Notes: generated by a model not told the origin, from the letters alone. A stretch of DNA of 64,000 nucleotides from Proteobacteria bacterium UBA2363 (GCA_002344355.1 DDTN01000026.1:48614-112613); one strand, 5' to 3'; positions 17,491 to 26,167 are shown, counted from the first letter of the stretch. Program-made: numbers and translations.

Positions 17491-17751
17491 TCAGCGCCGA
17501 CGCTTGCGGTCGGCCTCGCTGGCCAGGCCGACGCGGATCATCGCGCTGTCCTGGGTCGAGCCATTGAGGGCGGCGATCGCCGCGCGCGCCTCGTGGCCTT
17601 CCATCTGCAGCTCGGCGAAACCCTTGCACTCGCCGCTGAACAGGTCCTTGGCGAGCCGCAGCGAGCGGACCTTGCCATAGGGCTCGAACAGGGCGCTCAG
17701 GGTCTTTTCGTTCATGGAGCGCGGCAACCCGCGCACGGTCAGGGTCAGCAT
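17491..17751 (-). CDS. single-RRM RNA-binding protein
   Basis: An 86-aa protein consisting of one RNA recognition motif. RNP2 is LTVRGLP near the N-terminus and RNP1 is KGFAELQM at about residues 43-50, with the basic tail ADRKRRR. Such small RRM proteins (Rbp/RNP-1 type) in cyanobacteria and proteobacteria are often cold-induced RNA chaperones. The gene directly follows a cold-shock protein gene on the same strand, which supports such a role. The start codon has AGGAG 6 nt upstream. Two hairpins separate it from the upstream csp gene, so it probably has its own transcript or depends on read-through. Confidence 0.85.
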   Translation of the reverse strand: MLTLTVRGLPRSMNEKTLSALFEPYGKVRSLRLAKDLFSGECKGFAELQMEGHEARAAIAALNGSTQDSAMIRVGLASEADRKRRR

Positions 17752-17903
17752 CTTGAGCTCCTGGGAGCAGGCGCTGCGCCGGACAGGCCATCCGGAGCGC
17801 CGCAATCGCGGGGGTACGGGCGGGGCGCCTGGGGCTGGCGCCGGCACGGACCTGGGGCCCGCCGGAACGGCGGGAGGGCGGGCACTCGGGCCCGTAAAAC
17901 GCG

Positions 17904-17927
17904 CCGGGCCGGCATCGGCCGGCCCGG
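17904..17927 (-). terminator. second hairpin downstream of the csp gene
   Basis: A 9-bp GC stem (CCGGGCCGG/CCGGCCCGG) with a 6-nt loop. On the minus strand it is followed by GCGCGTTTTACG, a short T-run, so it may be the actual stop for csp transcripts. Confidence 0.5.
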
Positions 17928-17933
17928 GGCGAA

Positions 17934-17953
17934 GGCGGGACGGAAGTCCCGCC
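17934..17953 (-). terminator. hairpin directly after the csp stop codon
   Basis: An 8-bp perfect stem (GGCGGGAC/GTCCCGCC) closed by a 4-nt loop, 9 nt after the stop. No T-run follows immediately. It may act with the next hairpin or protect the 3' end. Confidence 0.45.
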
Positions 17954-17962
17954 CGGCGTGGA

Positions 17963-18172
17963 TCAGATCACCTGGACCTGGTCTGCCTGCAGGCCCTTCT
18001 GGCCGCGGGTCACCACGAAGCTGACCTTCTGGCCTTCCTGCAGCGACTTGAAGCCGGTGCCCTGGATGGCGCGGAAGTGGACGAACAGGTCTTCGCCGCT
18101 CTCCGGGGTGATGAAGCCGAAACCCTTGGCGTCGTTGAACCACTTGACGGTGCCGGTCTGACGATCGGACAT
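17963..18172 (-). CDS. CspA-family cold-shock protein
   Basis: A 69-aa single cold-shock domain. RNP1 is KGFGFITP and RNP2 is DLFVHFRAI, with the basic and aromatic nucleic-acid-binding face intact. These proteins melt RNA structure at low temperature or in stationary phase. The start has AAGGAG 7 nt upstream. The roughly 150-nt leader and two downstream hairpins match the usual csp gene layout. The RRM protein gene lies just downstream. Confidence 0.95.
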   Translation of the reverse strand: MSDRQTGTVKWFNDAKGFGFITPESGEDLFVHFRAIQGTGFKSLQEGQKVSFVVTRGQKGLQADQVQVI

Positions 18173-18334
18173 GAAGCTACTCCTTGCAGATGAATGAACG
18201 TATCACCGCCACCGATGACGACCGGTGGAGGCGCTGGGTTGCAGGGAGCGAGCGAGACGAAGCGATGACCAGTGGAACTGACGCATCGGGCCACGATTCA
18301 CCGTGACCCTGACAATCACAGCGGCGACAATATA
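18173..18334 (-). promoter_or_regulatory. csp promoter (-10 at 18329-18334) and long 5' leader
   Basis: An AT-rich island in otherwise GC-rich DNA contains TATATT on the minus strand, a good -10. Start there would give a leader of about 150 nt, close to the thermosensitive leader of cspA in enterics. No convincing -35 was found. The further upstream stretch 18335-18614 shows no gene or clear site. Confidence 0.4.
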
Positions 18335-18614
18335 CATCGTCCCCGTCGACAATGCGACAGGCCCGGGACGCCCGGACGAACCCGTTCAGGTTGGCCGACG
18401 CCCCGCGGAGCGGCCCGCTGGCGGCACCAGGCGGCCTGCGGCCCTGGCCGGGGCCGGTGCCGGGCGCAATGCCTCGCCCGGGACAGGGCTTCGCCAGGAC
18501 CGACGCGGCCGCTGCGCGCGCATTCGAGGTTTGCAGGCCCAGTCGGATCAGTGACTTGCGGAACCTGCCCTACCCGGGCGGGGTCGGCACACCGGGGACC
18601 GGGGCGGTGACCGC

Positions 18615-19220
18615 TCAGGGGCCCGCAAGCGGCGCACGGCACCGGAACACGTGCACCGGCACCAGGTTGCGCCACTCCCGTTCCCGCTCGACCTCGCCGA
18701 AGCGTCGGACCAGGTGCGGCAGGACCTTCGCCGAGTACTGGTAGACCAGGAAGGTGCCCGCGGGCCGCAACGCGCTGGCGACGGCATCCAGGGTGCGGTC
18801 GCGGATCGCCGGCGGCATGGTGCTGAAGGGGATCCCGGAAACCACCAGGTCGGCGCCCTCGAACCCCGCCTGGCGCAGGTGCAGTTGCAGGTCGGCCGCG
18901 CTGCCATGGGCCACCTGCAGGCGCGGGTCCGGGAACTGGCGGCCCAGTTCGGCCACGAAATCGCGGTTCATCTCGATGGCCAGCAGGCGGGCGTCCGGCC
19001 GCATGCGGGCCAGCATGGCGCCGGTGATGGTGCCGACGCCGGGACCCAGCTCCAGCCCCAGGCCGACCCCGGACCAGCGGGTCGGGTCCAGCAGCCTGCG
19101 CACCAGCGCGGGGGAGCTGACCGCGAAGGTGCCGACCATGCGCGGATGCTTGACGAAGTTCAACGCGAACACCAGGGCGCGGCGTACGGCACCCTCGCGG
19201 GCGGTGGTCGAACGCTCCAT
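18615..19220 (-). CDS. class I SAM-dependent methyltransferase (PmtA/KsgA-like)
   Basis: A 201-aa Rossmann methyltransferase. Motif I reads LELGPGVGTITGAML, followed by the acidic end of strand 2 (AIEMNRDF) and motif IV VVSGIPFSTM, where the IPF replaces the NPP/NLP of rRNA dimethylases. The opening FALNFVKHPRMVGTFAVSS resembles phospholipid N-methyltransferases and similar small membrane-associated enzymes. The substrate is therefore uncertain: phosphatidylethanolamine is possible, an RNA base less likely. The start at MERSTT has GAGGAGG upstream. Monocistronic on the minus strand between csp and the ACMSD operon. Confidence 0.75.
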   Translation of the reverse strand: MERSTTAREGAVRRALVFALNFVKHPRMVGTFAVSSPALVRRLLDPTRWSGVGLGLELGPGVGTITGAMLARMRPDARLLAIEMNRDFVAELGRQFPDPRLQVAHGSAADLQLHLRQAGFEGADLVVSGIPFSTMPPAIRDRTLDAVASALRPAGTFLVYQYSAKVLPHLVRRFGEVEREREWRNLVPVHVFRCRAPLAGP

Positions 19221-19445
19221 GTCTGACTGCCTCCTCAAGGGTGATCGGACCGCCGTCCCGCGACGGCAAGCCTAGCAGCCCGCCGGGGAACCGACACCCC
19301 GGCGGTGGCGCCGCGCCGCGGCGCGGCCTCGATCGGCACGGGATCCGGACAGGCCCGCCCGCCATGCCGGCCGGGTGGACGCGGGCCCGCCCGCGGGGGC
19401 CGCCCGCGCCCCCGCCCCGCGTCCGGCCGCCCGCGGGCCTTGCCG

Positions 19446-19451
19446 TACAAT
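19446..19451 (+). promoter_or_regulatory. putative -10 element of the ACMSD-kynU-kmo operon
   Basis: TACAAT, 6 nt before the ATG of the decarboxylase gene, matching the -10 consensus at five of six positions. No good -35. It predicts a leaderless operon mRNA. Confidence 0.4.
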
Positions 19452-19457
19452 CCGGGC

Positions 19458-20489
19458 ATGCTGATCGTCGACATCCACGCCCACATGCTGCCGCGCGACT
19501 GGCCGGACCTGGCCAGCCGCTTCGGCGATGCCCGGTTCCCGGTCATCCACCACACCGACGACGGCCGTCACCGGATCTACCGCGACGGCCGTTTCTTCAG
19601 GGAGGTCTGGCCGAACGCCTGGGATGCCGAGGCGCGGATCGCCGACTACGCGCGCTTCGGCGTCGACGTCCAGGTGATCTCCACGGTGCCGGTGATGTTC
19701 TCCTACTGGGCCAAGGGCCACCATGCCCTGGAGCTGCACAAGGCGCTGAACGACCACGCCGCCGAGGTCTGCCGCACCCATCCGCGCAACTACATCGGCC
19801 TGGCCACCGTGCCGTTGCAGTCGCCGACCCTGGCGATCCGCGAGCTGGAGCGCTGCATGGACGGCCTGGGCCTGGCCGGCGTCCAGGTCGGCAGCCACGT
19901 CAACCAGTGGAACCTGGACGCGCCGGAGCTGTTCGAGTTCTTCCAGGCGTGCGCGGAACTGGGCGCGGCGGTGCTTGTGCATCCCTGGGACATGATGGGC
20001 ACCGAATCGATGCCCAGGTACTGGCTGCCCTGGCTGGTCGGCATGCCCGCCGAGCAGTCGCGCGCCGCCTGCTCGCTGATCTTCGGCGGCGTGCTGGAGC
20101 GCCTGCCGGCCCTGCGCGTGTGCTTCGCGCACGGCGGCGGCAGCTTCCCCTACACCATCGGCCGGATCGAGCACGGCTTCCGGATGCGCCCCGACCTGGT
20201 CGCCACCGACAACCCGCGCAATCCCCGCGAATACCTCGACCGCATCTGGTTCGACTCCTGCGTGCACGACGACCGCGCCCTGCGCTATCTGCTGGACGTC
20301 GCCGGCGAAGGCAAGGTGATGCTGGGCACCGATTACCCGTTCCCGCTGGGCGAGCAGGAGCCGGGCAGCCACATCCGCGCGCTGGGCCTGCCGCAGGAAC
20401 AGCAGGACAGCCTGTTCCACGGCAGCGCCCTGGCCTGGCTCGGCCTCGATGCCGGGCGTTTCGGCGCCGCCGCGGAGCAGCCGGCATGA
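19458..20489 (+). CDS. 2-amino-3-carboxymuconate 6-semialdehyde decarboxylase (ACMSD)
   Basis: Zn-dependent amidohydrolase-fold decarboxylase (343 aa). It removes CO2 from the ring-opened product of HAAO, steering carbon to aminomuconate instead of quinolinate and NAD. Metal ligands are His7 and His9 (HAH), His175 (VHPWDMMG), His225 (AHGGGSFPY) and Asp292 (GTDYPFPLG), with the same spacing as the Pseudomonas enzyme. It is the first gene of a three-gene operon and overlaps kynU by ATGA. Confidence 0.95.
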   Translation: MLIVDIHAHMLPRDWPDLASRFGDARFPVIHHTDDGRHRIYRDGRFFREVWPNAWDAEARIADYARFGVDVQVISTVPVMFSYWAKGHHALELHKALNDHAAEVCRTHPRNYIGLATVPLQSPTLAIRELERCMDGLGLAGVQVGSHVNQWNLDAPELFEFFQACAELGAAVLVHPWDMMGTESMPRYWLPWLVGMPAEQSRAACSLIFGGVLERLPALRVCFAHGGGSFPYTIGRIEHGFRMRPDLVATDNPRNPREYLDRIWFDSCVHDDRALRYLLDVAGEGKVMLGTDYPFPLGEQEPGSHIRALGLPQEQQDSLFHGSALAWLGLDAGRFGAAAEQPA

Positions 20490-21769
20490 GCATCGACGCG
20501 CTGGAGCTGTGGGCGCTCGACCAGGACGCCGCCGATCCGCTGGCGAGCCTGCGCGAGGCCTTCGAGATCCCGGTCGGCGCCGACGGCCGCCAATGGGCGT
20601 ACTTCTGCGGCAATTCCCTGGGCCTGCAGCCGCGCGCCGCGCGCGACGCCGTGCTGGCCGAGCTGGACCAGTGGCGGACGGTGGCCGTCGAGGGCCACTT
20701 CCGCGGCAAGCTGCCGTGGATGGACTACCACGCCTTCGTGCGCGACGACCTGGCCCTGGTGACCGGGGCGCGGCCGGTCGAGGTGGTGGCGATGAACTCG
20801 CTGACCGCCAACCTGCACCTGCTGATGGCCAGCTTCTACCGGCCCACCCGGCAGCGGCCGGCGATCCTGATCGAGGCCGGCGCCTTCCCGTCGGATCGCC
20901 ATGCGGTGGAATCGCAGGTCCGCTTCCACGGTTTCGACCCCGCCACCGACCTGATCGAACTGGAGGCCGACGAGCCGGCCGGGACGATCTCCGATGCGGC
21001 GATCGCCGAGGCCATCGCCCGGCACGGCGAGCGCCTGGCCCTGGTGCTGATGCCGGGCGTGCAGTACCGCACCGGCCAGGTCTTCGACATCGCCGCGATC
21101 ACCGCCCAGGCGCATGCGGCCGGCGCGATCGCCGGCTTCGACCTGGCCCACGCCTTCGGCAACCTCGACCTGCGGCTGCACGACGACGGCCCGGATTTCG
21201 CGGTCTGGTGCCACTACAAGTACGGCAACGCCGGACCCGGCGCGGTCGGCGGCGCCTTCGTGCACGAGCGCCATGCCGACACCGACCGGCCGCGCCTGGC
21301 CGGCTGGTGGGGCCACGACCCGGCGACCCGGTTCCTGATGGGCCCGGACTTCGTGCCGACCCGTGGCGCCGACGGCTGGCAGCTGTCCAACCCGCCGGTG
21401 CTGGCGCTTGCGCCCCTGCGCGCCTCGCTGGCCCTGTTCCGCCAGGCCGGCATGGACCGCCTGCGCGCCAAGTCGCTGGCGCTGACCGGCTGGCTGGCGC
21501 AACGCATCGGCGAGGACCTCGGCGACGTGCTGGACATCGTCACGCCGCTGGTGCCGCACCGCCGCGGTGCCCAGCTGTCGCTGCGGGTGCGCGCCGGCCG
21601 CGACGCCGGGCGCGCCCTGTTCGAGCACCTGATGGCGCAGGGCGTGATCGGCGACTGGCGCGAGCCCGACGTCATCCGGATCGCGCCGGCGCCGCTGTAC
21701 AACCGCTACACCGACGCCCTGCGTTTCCTGGACGCGGTCGCCGCCTGGCGCGACCAGACCGCGCGATGA
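20486..21769 (+). CDS. kynU: kynureninase
   Basis: PLP enzyme (427 aa) that splits 3-hydroxykynurenine (or kynurenine) into 3-hydroxyanthranilate (anthranilate) and alanine. The cofactor lysine is Lys245 in WCHYKYGNAGPG, with the AGFDLAHAFGNL segment carrying the PLP Asp. The N-terminal YFCGNSLGLQPR is diagnostic. Typical enzymes read WCxYKYLN; here Gly replaces Leu after KY. Start and stop overlap the neighbours by ATGA on both sides, so the three genes are tightly coupled. The kmo partner implies that hydroxykynurenine is the main substrate. Confidence 0.97.
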   Translation: MSIDALELWALDQDAADPLASLREAFEIPVGADGRQWAYFCGNSLGLQPRAARDAVLAELDQWRTVAVEGHFRGKLPWMDYHAFVRDDLALVTGARPVEVVAMNSLTANLHLLMASFYRPTRQRPAILIEAGAFPSDRHAVESQVRFHGFDPATDLIELEADEPAGTISDAAIAEAIARHGERLALVLMPGVQYRTGQVFDIAAITAQAHAAGAIAGFDLAHAFGNLDLRLHDDGPDFAVWCHYKYGNAGPGAVGGAFVHERHADTDRPRLAGWWGHDPATRFLMGPDFVPTRGADGWQLSNPPVLALAPLRASLALFRQAGMDRLRAKSLALTGWLAQRIGEDLGDVLDIVTPLVPHRRGAQLSLRVRAGRDAGRALFEHLMAQGVIGDWREPDVIRIAPAPLYNRYTDALRFLDAVAAWRDQTAR

Positions 21770-23178
21770 CCACCGCGCCGCCGGACGGGCCGCGCCCGGA
21801 CTTCACGATCGTCGGCGCCGGCCTGGTCGGCAGCCTGCTGGCGGTGCTGCTGGCCCGCCAGGGCCACCGCGTCGAGCTGTTCGAGCGGCGCGGCGACCCG
21901 CGCCGGTCCGGCTACGAGGGCGGCCGCTCGATCAACCTGGCGATGGCGGCGCGCGGCCTGCGCGCCCTGGAGGCCGCCGGCCTGCGCGAGGCGGTGATGG
22001 CCCAGGCAGTGATGATGCGGGGCCGCATGGTGCACGAGCGCGGCGGCGCGGTCGGCCTGCAGCGCTACGGTCGCGACGATTCCGAGGTGATCTGGTCGGT
22101 GCACCGCGGCCGCCTCAACCTGGCCCTGCTCGACGCCGCCGAGGCGGCCGGCGCCCGTCTGCATTTCGACCGGCGCCTGGTCGAGGTCGACTGGGATGCG
22201 GGCAGCATCGCGCTGGCCGGCCCCGACGGCGAAACCCGCCGCCACCCGGCCGGCCTGCTGGTCGGCTGCGACGGCGCCGGCTCGGCGCTGCGCGCGGCGA
22301 TGGCCGCCGTCGCCGACCTCGGCGAGCGCTTCGCGCCGCTCGACCACGGCTACAAGGAGGTGGCGATCGGGCCGGGGCCGGGCGGGTCGTTCCGCCTCGA
22401 GCCCAACGCCCTGCACATCTGGCCGCGCGACGCCTTCATGCTGATCGCCCTGGCCAACATCGACGGCAGCTTCACCGGCACGCTGTTCCTGGCCAGCGAG
22501 GGCGAGCCGGGATTCTCCGGACTCACCGACGCGGCCACGGTGCGCGCCTTCTTCGAGCGCGAGTTTCCCGACGCCACGCCCCTGGTCGACGACCTCGAAG
22601 GCGATTTCTTCCGGCACCCGACCGGCCTGCTCGGCACCCTGTGGCTGGAACGCTGGCACCTGGCCGGTCGCGCCGTGCTGATGGGCGACGCCGCGCACGC
22701 CCTGGTGCCCTTCCACGGCCAGGGCATGAACTGCGGCTTCGAGGACGCGCTCGCCTTCGCGACCCTGGTCGAACGCCTCGGCACCGGCGACCCGGCCGCC
22801 CTGTTCGCGGCCTTCGCCGCCGAGCGCAAGCCCAATGCCGACGCCATCGCCCGGATGGCGCTGGAGAACTACGTCGAGATGCGCGACCGCGTCGACGACC
22901 CCGACTTCAAGCTCAAGCAGGCGATCGCCGCCGAACTGCAGCGCCGGCACCCCGACCGCTTCATGCCGCGCTACGCCCTGGTCACCTTCAGCGCCCTGCC
23001 CTACGCCCAGGCCGAGGCCCGCGGCATCGCCCAGGCGGCGATCCTCGACCGCCTGGCCACCGGCCGCGCCGACCTCGGCGCCATCGACTGGTCGCTGGCC
23101 GCCGAGCTGGTCGGGCGGGAACTTTCGCCCCTGCCCGCCTCGGCGCACTGGCGGTTCCCGCAGGCGCTGCCCACCTAG
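21766..23178 (+). CDS. kmo: kynurenine 3-monooxygenase
   Basis: FAD-dependent aromatic hydroxylase (470 aa) converting kynurenine to 3-hydroxykynurenine with NADPH and O2. The N-terminal FAD site is IVGAGLVGSLLAVLLARQGH. The family segment YEGGRSINLAMAARG and the second FAD motif VLMGDAAHALVPFHGQGMN are clear. The C-terminal part (about 385-465) lacks an obvious membrane anchor, as in other bacterial KMOs. Last gene of the ACMSD-kynU-kmo operon. Confidence 0.97.
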   Translation: MTTAPPDGPRPDFTIVGAGLVGSLLAVLLARQGHRVELFERRGDPRRSGYEGGRSINLAMAARGLRALEAAGLREAVMAQAVMMRGRMVHERGGAVGLQRYGRDDSEVIWSVHRGRLNLALLDAAEAAGARLHFDRRLVEVDWDAGSIALAGPDGETRRHPAGLLVGCDGAGSALRAAMAAVADLGERFAPLDHGYKEVAIGPGPGGSFRLEPNALHIWPRDAFMLIALANIDGSFTGTLFLASEGEPGFSGLTDAATVRAFFEREFPDATPLVDDLEGDFFRHPTGLLGTLWLERWHLAGRAVLMGDAAHALVPFHGQGMNCGFEDALAFATLVERLGTGDPAALFAAFAAERKPNADAIARMALENYVEMRDRVDDPDFKLKQAIAAELQRRHPDRFMPRYALVTFSALPYAQAEARGIAQAAILDRLATGRADLGAIDWSLAAELVGRELSPLPASAHWRFPQALPT

Positions 23179-23195
23179 CAGCGTCTTGATGCGCG

Positions 23196-23331
23196 ACCGT
23201 CCCGGTCGTTCTACACGCCGCCCGTTTGGCGCAGGTCCGGACGCTCCCGTCGAATCGCCTGCATGCGCAGTTGCTTCGCCGAGCGGCCATCCATGGCCGC
23301 GGCCAGCAGGCTGTATTCAGCAGCCTGCTAG
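23196..23331. repeat. dispersed intergenic repeat, copy A
   Basis: Shares long matching runs with 26168-26306: an identical 17-mer ACCGTCCCGGTCGTTCT, CCATGGCCGC and a terminal CCTGCTAG, with many matches between. It begins with a short palindrome (CGACCG-TCC-CGGTCG). It lies between kmo and the convergent amidase gene, and its end contains the amidase stop codon. Confidence 0.8.
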
Positions 23332-24140
23332 CCGGCGTCGTCGCCCAGCCGGAACCGATCGGCGTCCATCCAGGCCGGGAAGCGCTCACGGTGCGCTTCG
23401 AGATGCGCAGGGTCGAGGGTCGCGGTGACCACCTGGGCGTGGCTGCCCAGTTCGACCACCGGCTCGCCGGTGGCATCCAGCACGGCACTGTCGCCGGCGT
23501 AGTCGATGCCGTTGCCGTCGCGGCCGACCCGGTTGACGCCGACGCAGCAGGCCAGGTTCTCGATGGCGCGGGCGCGCAGCAGGGTGCGCCAGGGCTGCCG
23601 GCGCGGCGCCGGCCAGTTGGCGACGAACAGCAGCAGGTCGTAGTCCATGCGGCCGGTGCCCTCGTCCATGCGGTTGCGCAGCCAGACCGGGAAGCGCAGG
23701 TCGTAGCAGACCTGCGGCAGCACCCGCCAGCCGGCCAGCTCGACCACCGGCCGGCGCTCGCCGGCGGCGTAGCGCTGGTGCTCGCCGGCCATCCGGAACA
23801 GGTGGCGCTTGTCGTAGGTTTCGAAGCTGCCGTCCGGGCGCATCCAGACCAGGCGGTTCCAGGCCTGGCCGCGCTCGGCGATCACCACGCTGCCGGTGAC
23901 CACGGCGTCCAGGGCGCGCGCCTGGGTGGCCAGCCAGATCAGGCTGGCGCCGGCCATGTCCTCGGCGGCCTCGACGGCGTCGTTGCTGAAGCCGGAGGTG
24001 AAGGTCTCCGGCAGCACGACCAGGTCGGTGGCACCGGCCAGCGGCGCGACCAGCGCGCCGTAGTAGGCGCGGTTGCCCTCCGGATCGTGCCAGCGCGTGT
24101 CGCCCTGGACGAGGGAGATGCGCAGCGGCGCCCGGCTCAT
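23328..24140 (-). CDS. omega-amidase / nitrilase-superfamily carbon-nitrogen hydrolase (YafV-like)
   Basis: A 270-aa nitrilase-fold amidase. The catalytic triad is Glu45 (LPETFTSGF), Lys111 (YDKRHLF) and Cys145 (VCYDLRFPVW). It resembles YafV/NIT2, which hydrolyse 2-oxoglutaramate or the 2-oxo-succinamate formed by glutamine/asparagine transaminases. Its start codon overlaps the stop of the upstream aminotransferase, fitting the known transaminase/omega-amidase partnership. The stop codon lies inside repeat copy A. Confidence 0.88.
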   Translation of the reverse strand: MSRAPLRISLVQGDTRWHDPEGNRAYYGALVAPLAGATDLVVLPETFTSGFSNDAVEAAEDMAGASLIWLATQARALDAVVTGSVVIAERGQAWNRLVWMRPDGSFETYDKRHLFRMAGEHQRYAAGERRPVVELAGWRVLPQVCYDLRFPVWLRNRMDEGTGRMDYDLLLFVANWPAPRRQPWRTLLRARAIENLACCVGVNRVGRDGNGIDYAGDSAVLDATGEPVVELGSHAQVVTATLDPAHLEAHRERFPAWMDADRFRLGDDAG

Positions 24141-25282
24141 ACCGCGCGCAGCCTGTCCGCGGCGGCGGCGAGGGTGTCCTCGCCCTTGGCGAAGCACAGG
24201 CGCACCAGGCGGCTGCCCGGCGGCCGCTCGTAGAACGGCGACAGCGGGATCGCCGCGACCTTGTGCCGGGCGCACAGCCACTCGCAGAAGGCCAGGTCGT
24301 CCATGTCGCTGATCGCCGAGTAGTCGGCGAGCTGGAAGTAGCCGCCCGGCACCGGCAGCAGCTCGAACCGGGAACCGGCCATGGCCGCCCGGAAAAAGTC
24401 GCGCTTGCCCTGGTAGAAGGCCGGCAGATCCAGGTAGTGCGCCGGGATCGAGGCCAGCACGTCGGCCAGCGCGCACTGCGCGGCGTGGAAGGTGCAGAAG
24501 GTCAGGTACTGGTGGACCTTGCGGAACTCCGCCGACAGCGCCGCCGGCGCCACGCAGTAGCCGACCTTCCAGCCGGTGCAATGGTAGGTCTTGCCGAACG
24601 AGCTGACCACGAAGCTGCGCTGCGCCAGTTCCCCGTGCCGCAGCACGCTCTCGTGGCGGGCGCCGTCGAACACGATGTGCTCGTAGACCTCGTCGGAGAC
24701 CACCAGGATGCGGGTGTCGCGGACGATCTCCGCCAGGCGGTCGAGATCGCCGGCATCGAGCACGGCGCCGGCCGGGTTGTGCGGGCTGTTGACCAGCAGC
24801 ATGCGCGTCCTGGCGGTCACCGCGTCGGCGACCCGCTGCCAGTCCACGGCGAAGTCGGGCAGGCGCAACGGGATGCGCACGCAGCGGCCGCCGTTGAGCT
24901 CGACCGCCGGCGCGTAGGAGTCGTAGCAGGGGTCGAGCAGGATCACCTCGTCGCCCGGCTGCAGCACGGCGGCGAAGGCGGCGTACAGCGCTTCGGTGGC
25001 GCCGCTGGTGACGGTGACCTCGGTCTCGGGGTCGACCTCGCGCCCGTACAGGGCTCGGGTCTTGAGGGCGATCTGCTCGCGCAGCGCCGGCACCCCGGCC
25101 ATCGGCGCGTACTGGTTGCGGCCACCGGCCAGGTGCCGGGCGATCGCCTCGAACAGTTCAGGCGGCCCCTCGAAATCCGGGAAGCCCTGGCCCAGGTTGA
25201 GGGCGCCATGGCGCGCGGCGAGCTGCGACATGACGGTGAAGATGGTGGTGCCGACGTCCGGCAGCTTGCTGGCGATGTGCAT
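24137..25282 (-). CDS. class I/II PLP aminotransferase (YbdL/kynurenine aminotransferase-like)
   Basis: A 381-aa fold-type I aminotransferase, close in length to YbdL (386 aa). PLP is bound by Lys231 in SSFGKTYHCTGWK; other landmarks are GQGFPDFEGP, SGATEALYAAF, NSPHNPAG and SDEVYEHIVF. YbdL-type enzymes transaminate methionine, glutamine and aromatic amino acids with 2-oxo acids, and eukaryotic relatives are kynurenine aminotransferases. The adjoining omega-amidase argues for a glutamine/methionine role; the adjoining kmo operon leaves kynurenine possible. The start at MHIASKL was preferred; an ATG four codons upstream is the alternative. Confidence 0.87.
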   Translation of the reverse strand: MHIASKLPDVGTTIFTVMSQLAARHGALNLGQGFPDFEGPPELFEAIARHLAGGRNQYAPMAGVPALREQIALKTRALYGREVDPETEVTVTSGATEALYAAFAAVLQPGDEVILLDPCYDSYAPAVELNGGRCVRIPLRLPDFAVDWQRVADAVTARTRMLLVNSPHNPAGAVLDAGDLDRLAEIVRDTRILVVSDEVYEHIVFDGARHESVLRHGELAQRSFVVSSFGKTYHCTGWKVGYCVAPAALSAEFRKVHQYLTFCTFHAAQCALADVLASIPAHYLDLPAFYQGKRDFFRAAMAGSRFELLPVPGGYFQLADYSAISDMDDLAFCEWLCARHKVAAIPLSPFYERPPGSRLVRLCFAKGEDTLAAAADRLRAV

Positions 25283-25378
25283 GCCGCCAAGCATAGCGAA
25301 TGGCCGGCCCGCCGGGCCCCGCGCCGGGATCGCGCCCGACTTCCCCTTGAGGCGCCTGCCGCCGGGGAACCTCAGCCC

Positions 25379-26020
25379 TCAGGCGACCTGCCCTGCCTCG
25401 CCGTCGGGCGCGGCCGCCTCGTCGGGGTCGACCAGCAGGGCGATCGCGCTGGCGTCGAGCTCGCGCACCCGGCCGGCCAGGTCGCGATCGACCAGCAGGT
25501 AGCCGCCACGCAACTGCACCACGCCCAGGCGGCCTTCGTTGAGGTCGACGAGCTGGGCGGCGCTCACGTAGACGCGCCGGATCTTGCCGCCGTACTCGAA
25601 ATGCCGCACCTCCTCGGCATCGGCCAGGTTGAGCGTGCGGCCCTCGAGCAGCGCCGCGACCGCCTCGCGCTGGCGGCGACGGCGCTCGGCGGTCTCGCGT
25701 TCGATCCGCTGCCGCTCCTCGCGCTCGCGCTGCTCGGCACGGGCGCGCAGGGCATAGGCCTTGGCCAGGTCGATCTCCTCCTGGCTGCGCGGGTCCTTGC
25801 CGCGCGGCTGCTGGTCGCGCGGCTGCGCCTTGCCGGGCGCCGCCGCGCTGCGGGCGGCGCGGCCGCCGGCCGCCGCGCCGCCCCGCGCGCCGCCCTTGCC
25901 GGACGCGCCACGCGGGCCGCGCTCCCGGCCGCCACCCGATCGCGGCTCGGGCTCGCGCACCGGCTTGAACTGCTCGAGGACGCCGCTCTGGCGCAGGGCA
26001 TCTCGCAGGGAACTGGTCAT
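25379..26020 (-). CDS. DUF2058 (YaiL-like) nucleoprotein/polynucleotide-associated protein
   Basis: A 213-aa protein of the DUF2058 family. It begins MTSSLRDALRQSGV, then has a Gly/Arg-rich disordered stretch (about 24-78), a highly charged coiled-coil-like helix (about 80-125, rich in Arg/Glu), and a conserved C-terminal domain (FEYGGKIRRVYVSAAQLVDL, GYLLVDRDLA). Homologues co-purify with nucleic acid, and the precise job is unknown. Monocistronic, with about 100 nt before the aminotransferase gene. Confidence 0.8.
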   Translation of the reverse strand: MTSSLRDALRQSGVLEQFKPVREPEPRSGGGRERGPRGASGKGGARGGAAAGGRAARSAAAPGKAQPRDQQPRGKDPRSQEEIDLAKAYALRARAEQREREERQRIERETAERRRRQREAVAALLEGRTLNLADAEEVRHFEYGGKIRRVYVSAAQLVDLNEGRLGVVQLRGGYLLVDRDLAGRVRELDASAIALLVDPDEAAAPDGEAGQVA

Positions 26021-26167
26021 GACGGGCGTACGGTGCGCGGTCGGGGCCGGCCAGCTTGCCCGCAGCCCGGCCGGCGGGCAAGTGGGAACGCGCCCGCGCG
26101 CGCAGGCATCCACGCGCGGCGGCGGCGGACGCACGCCGGCAGCGGCCCGGCCGCCTGCTGGAAGACC

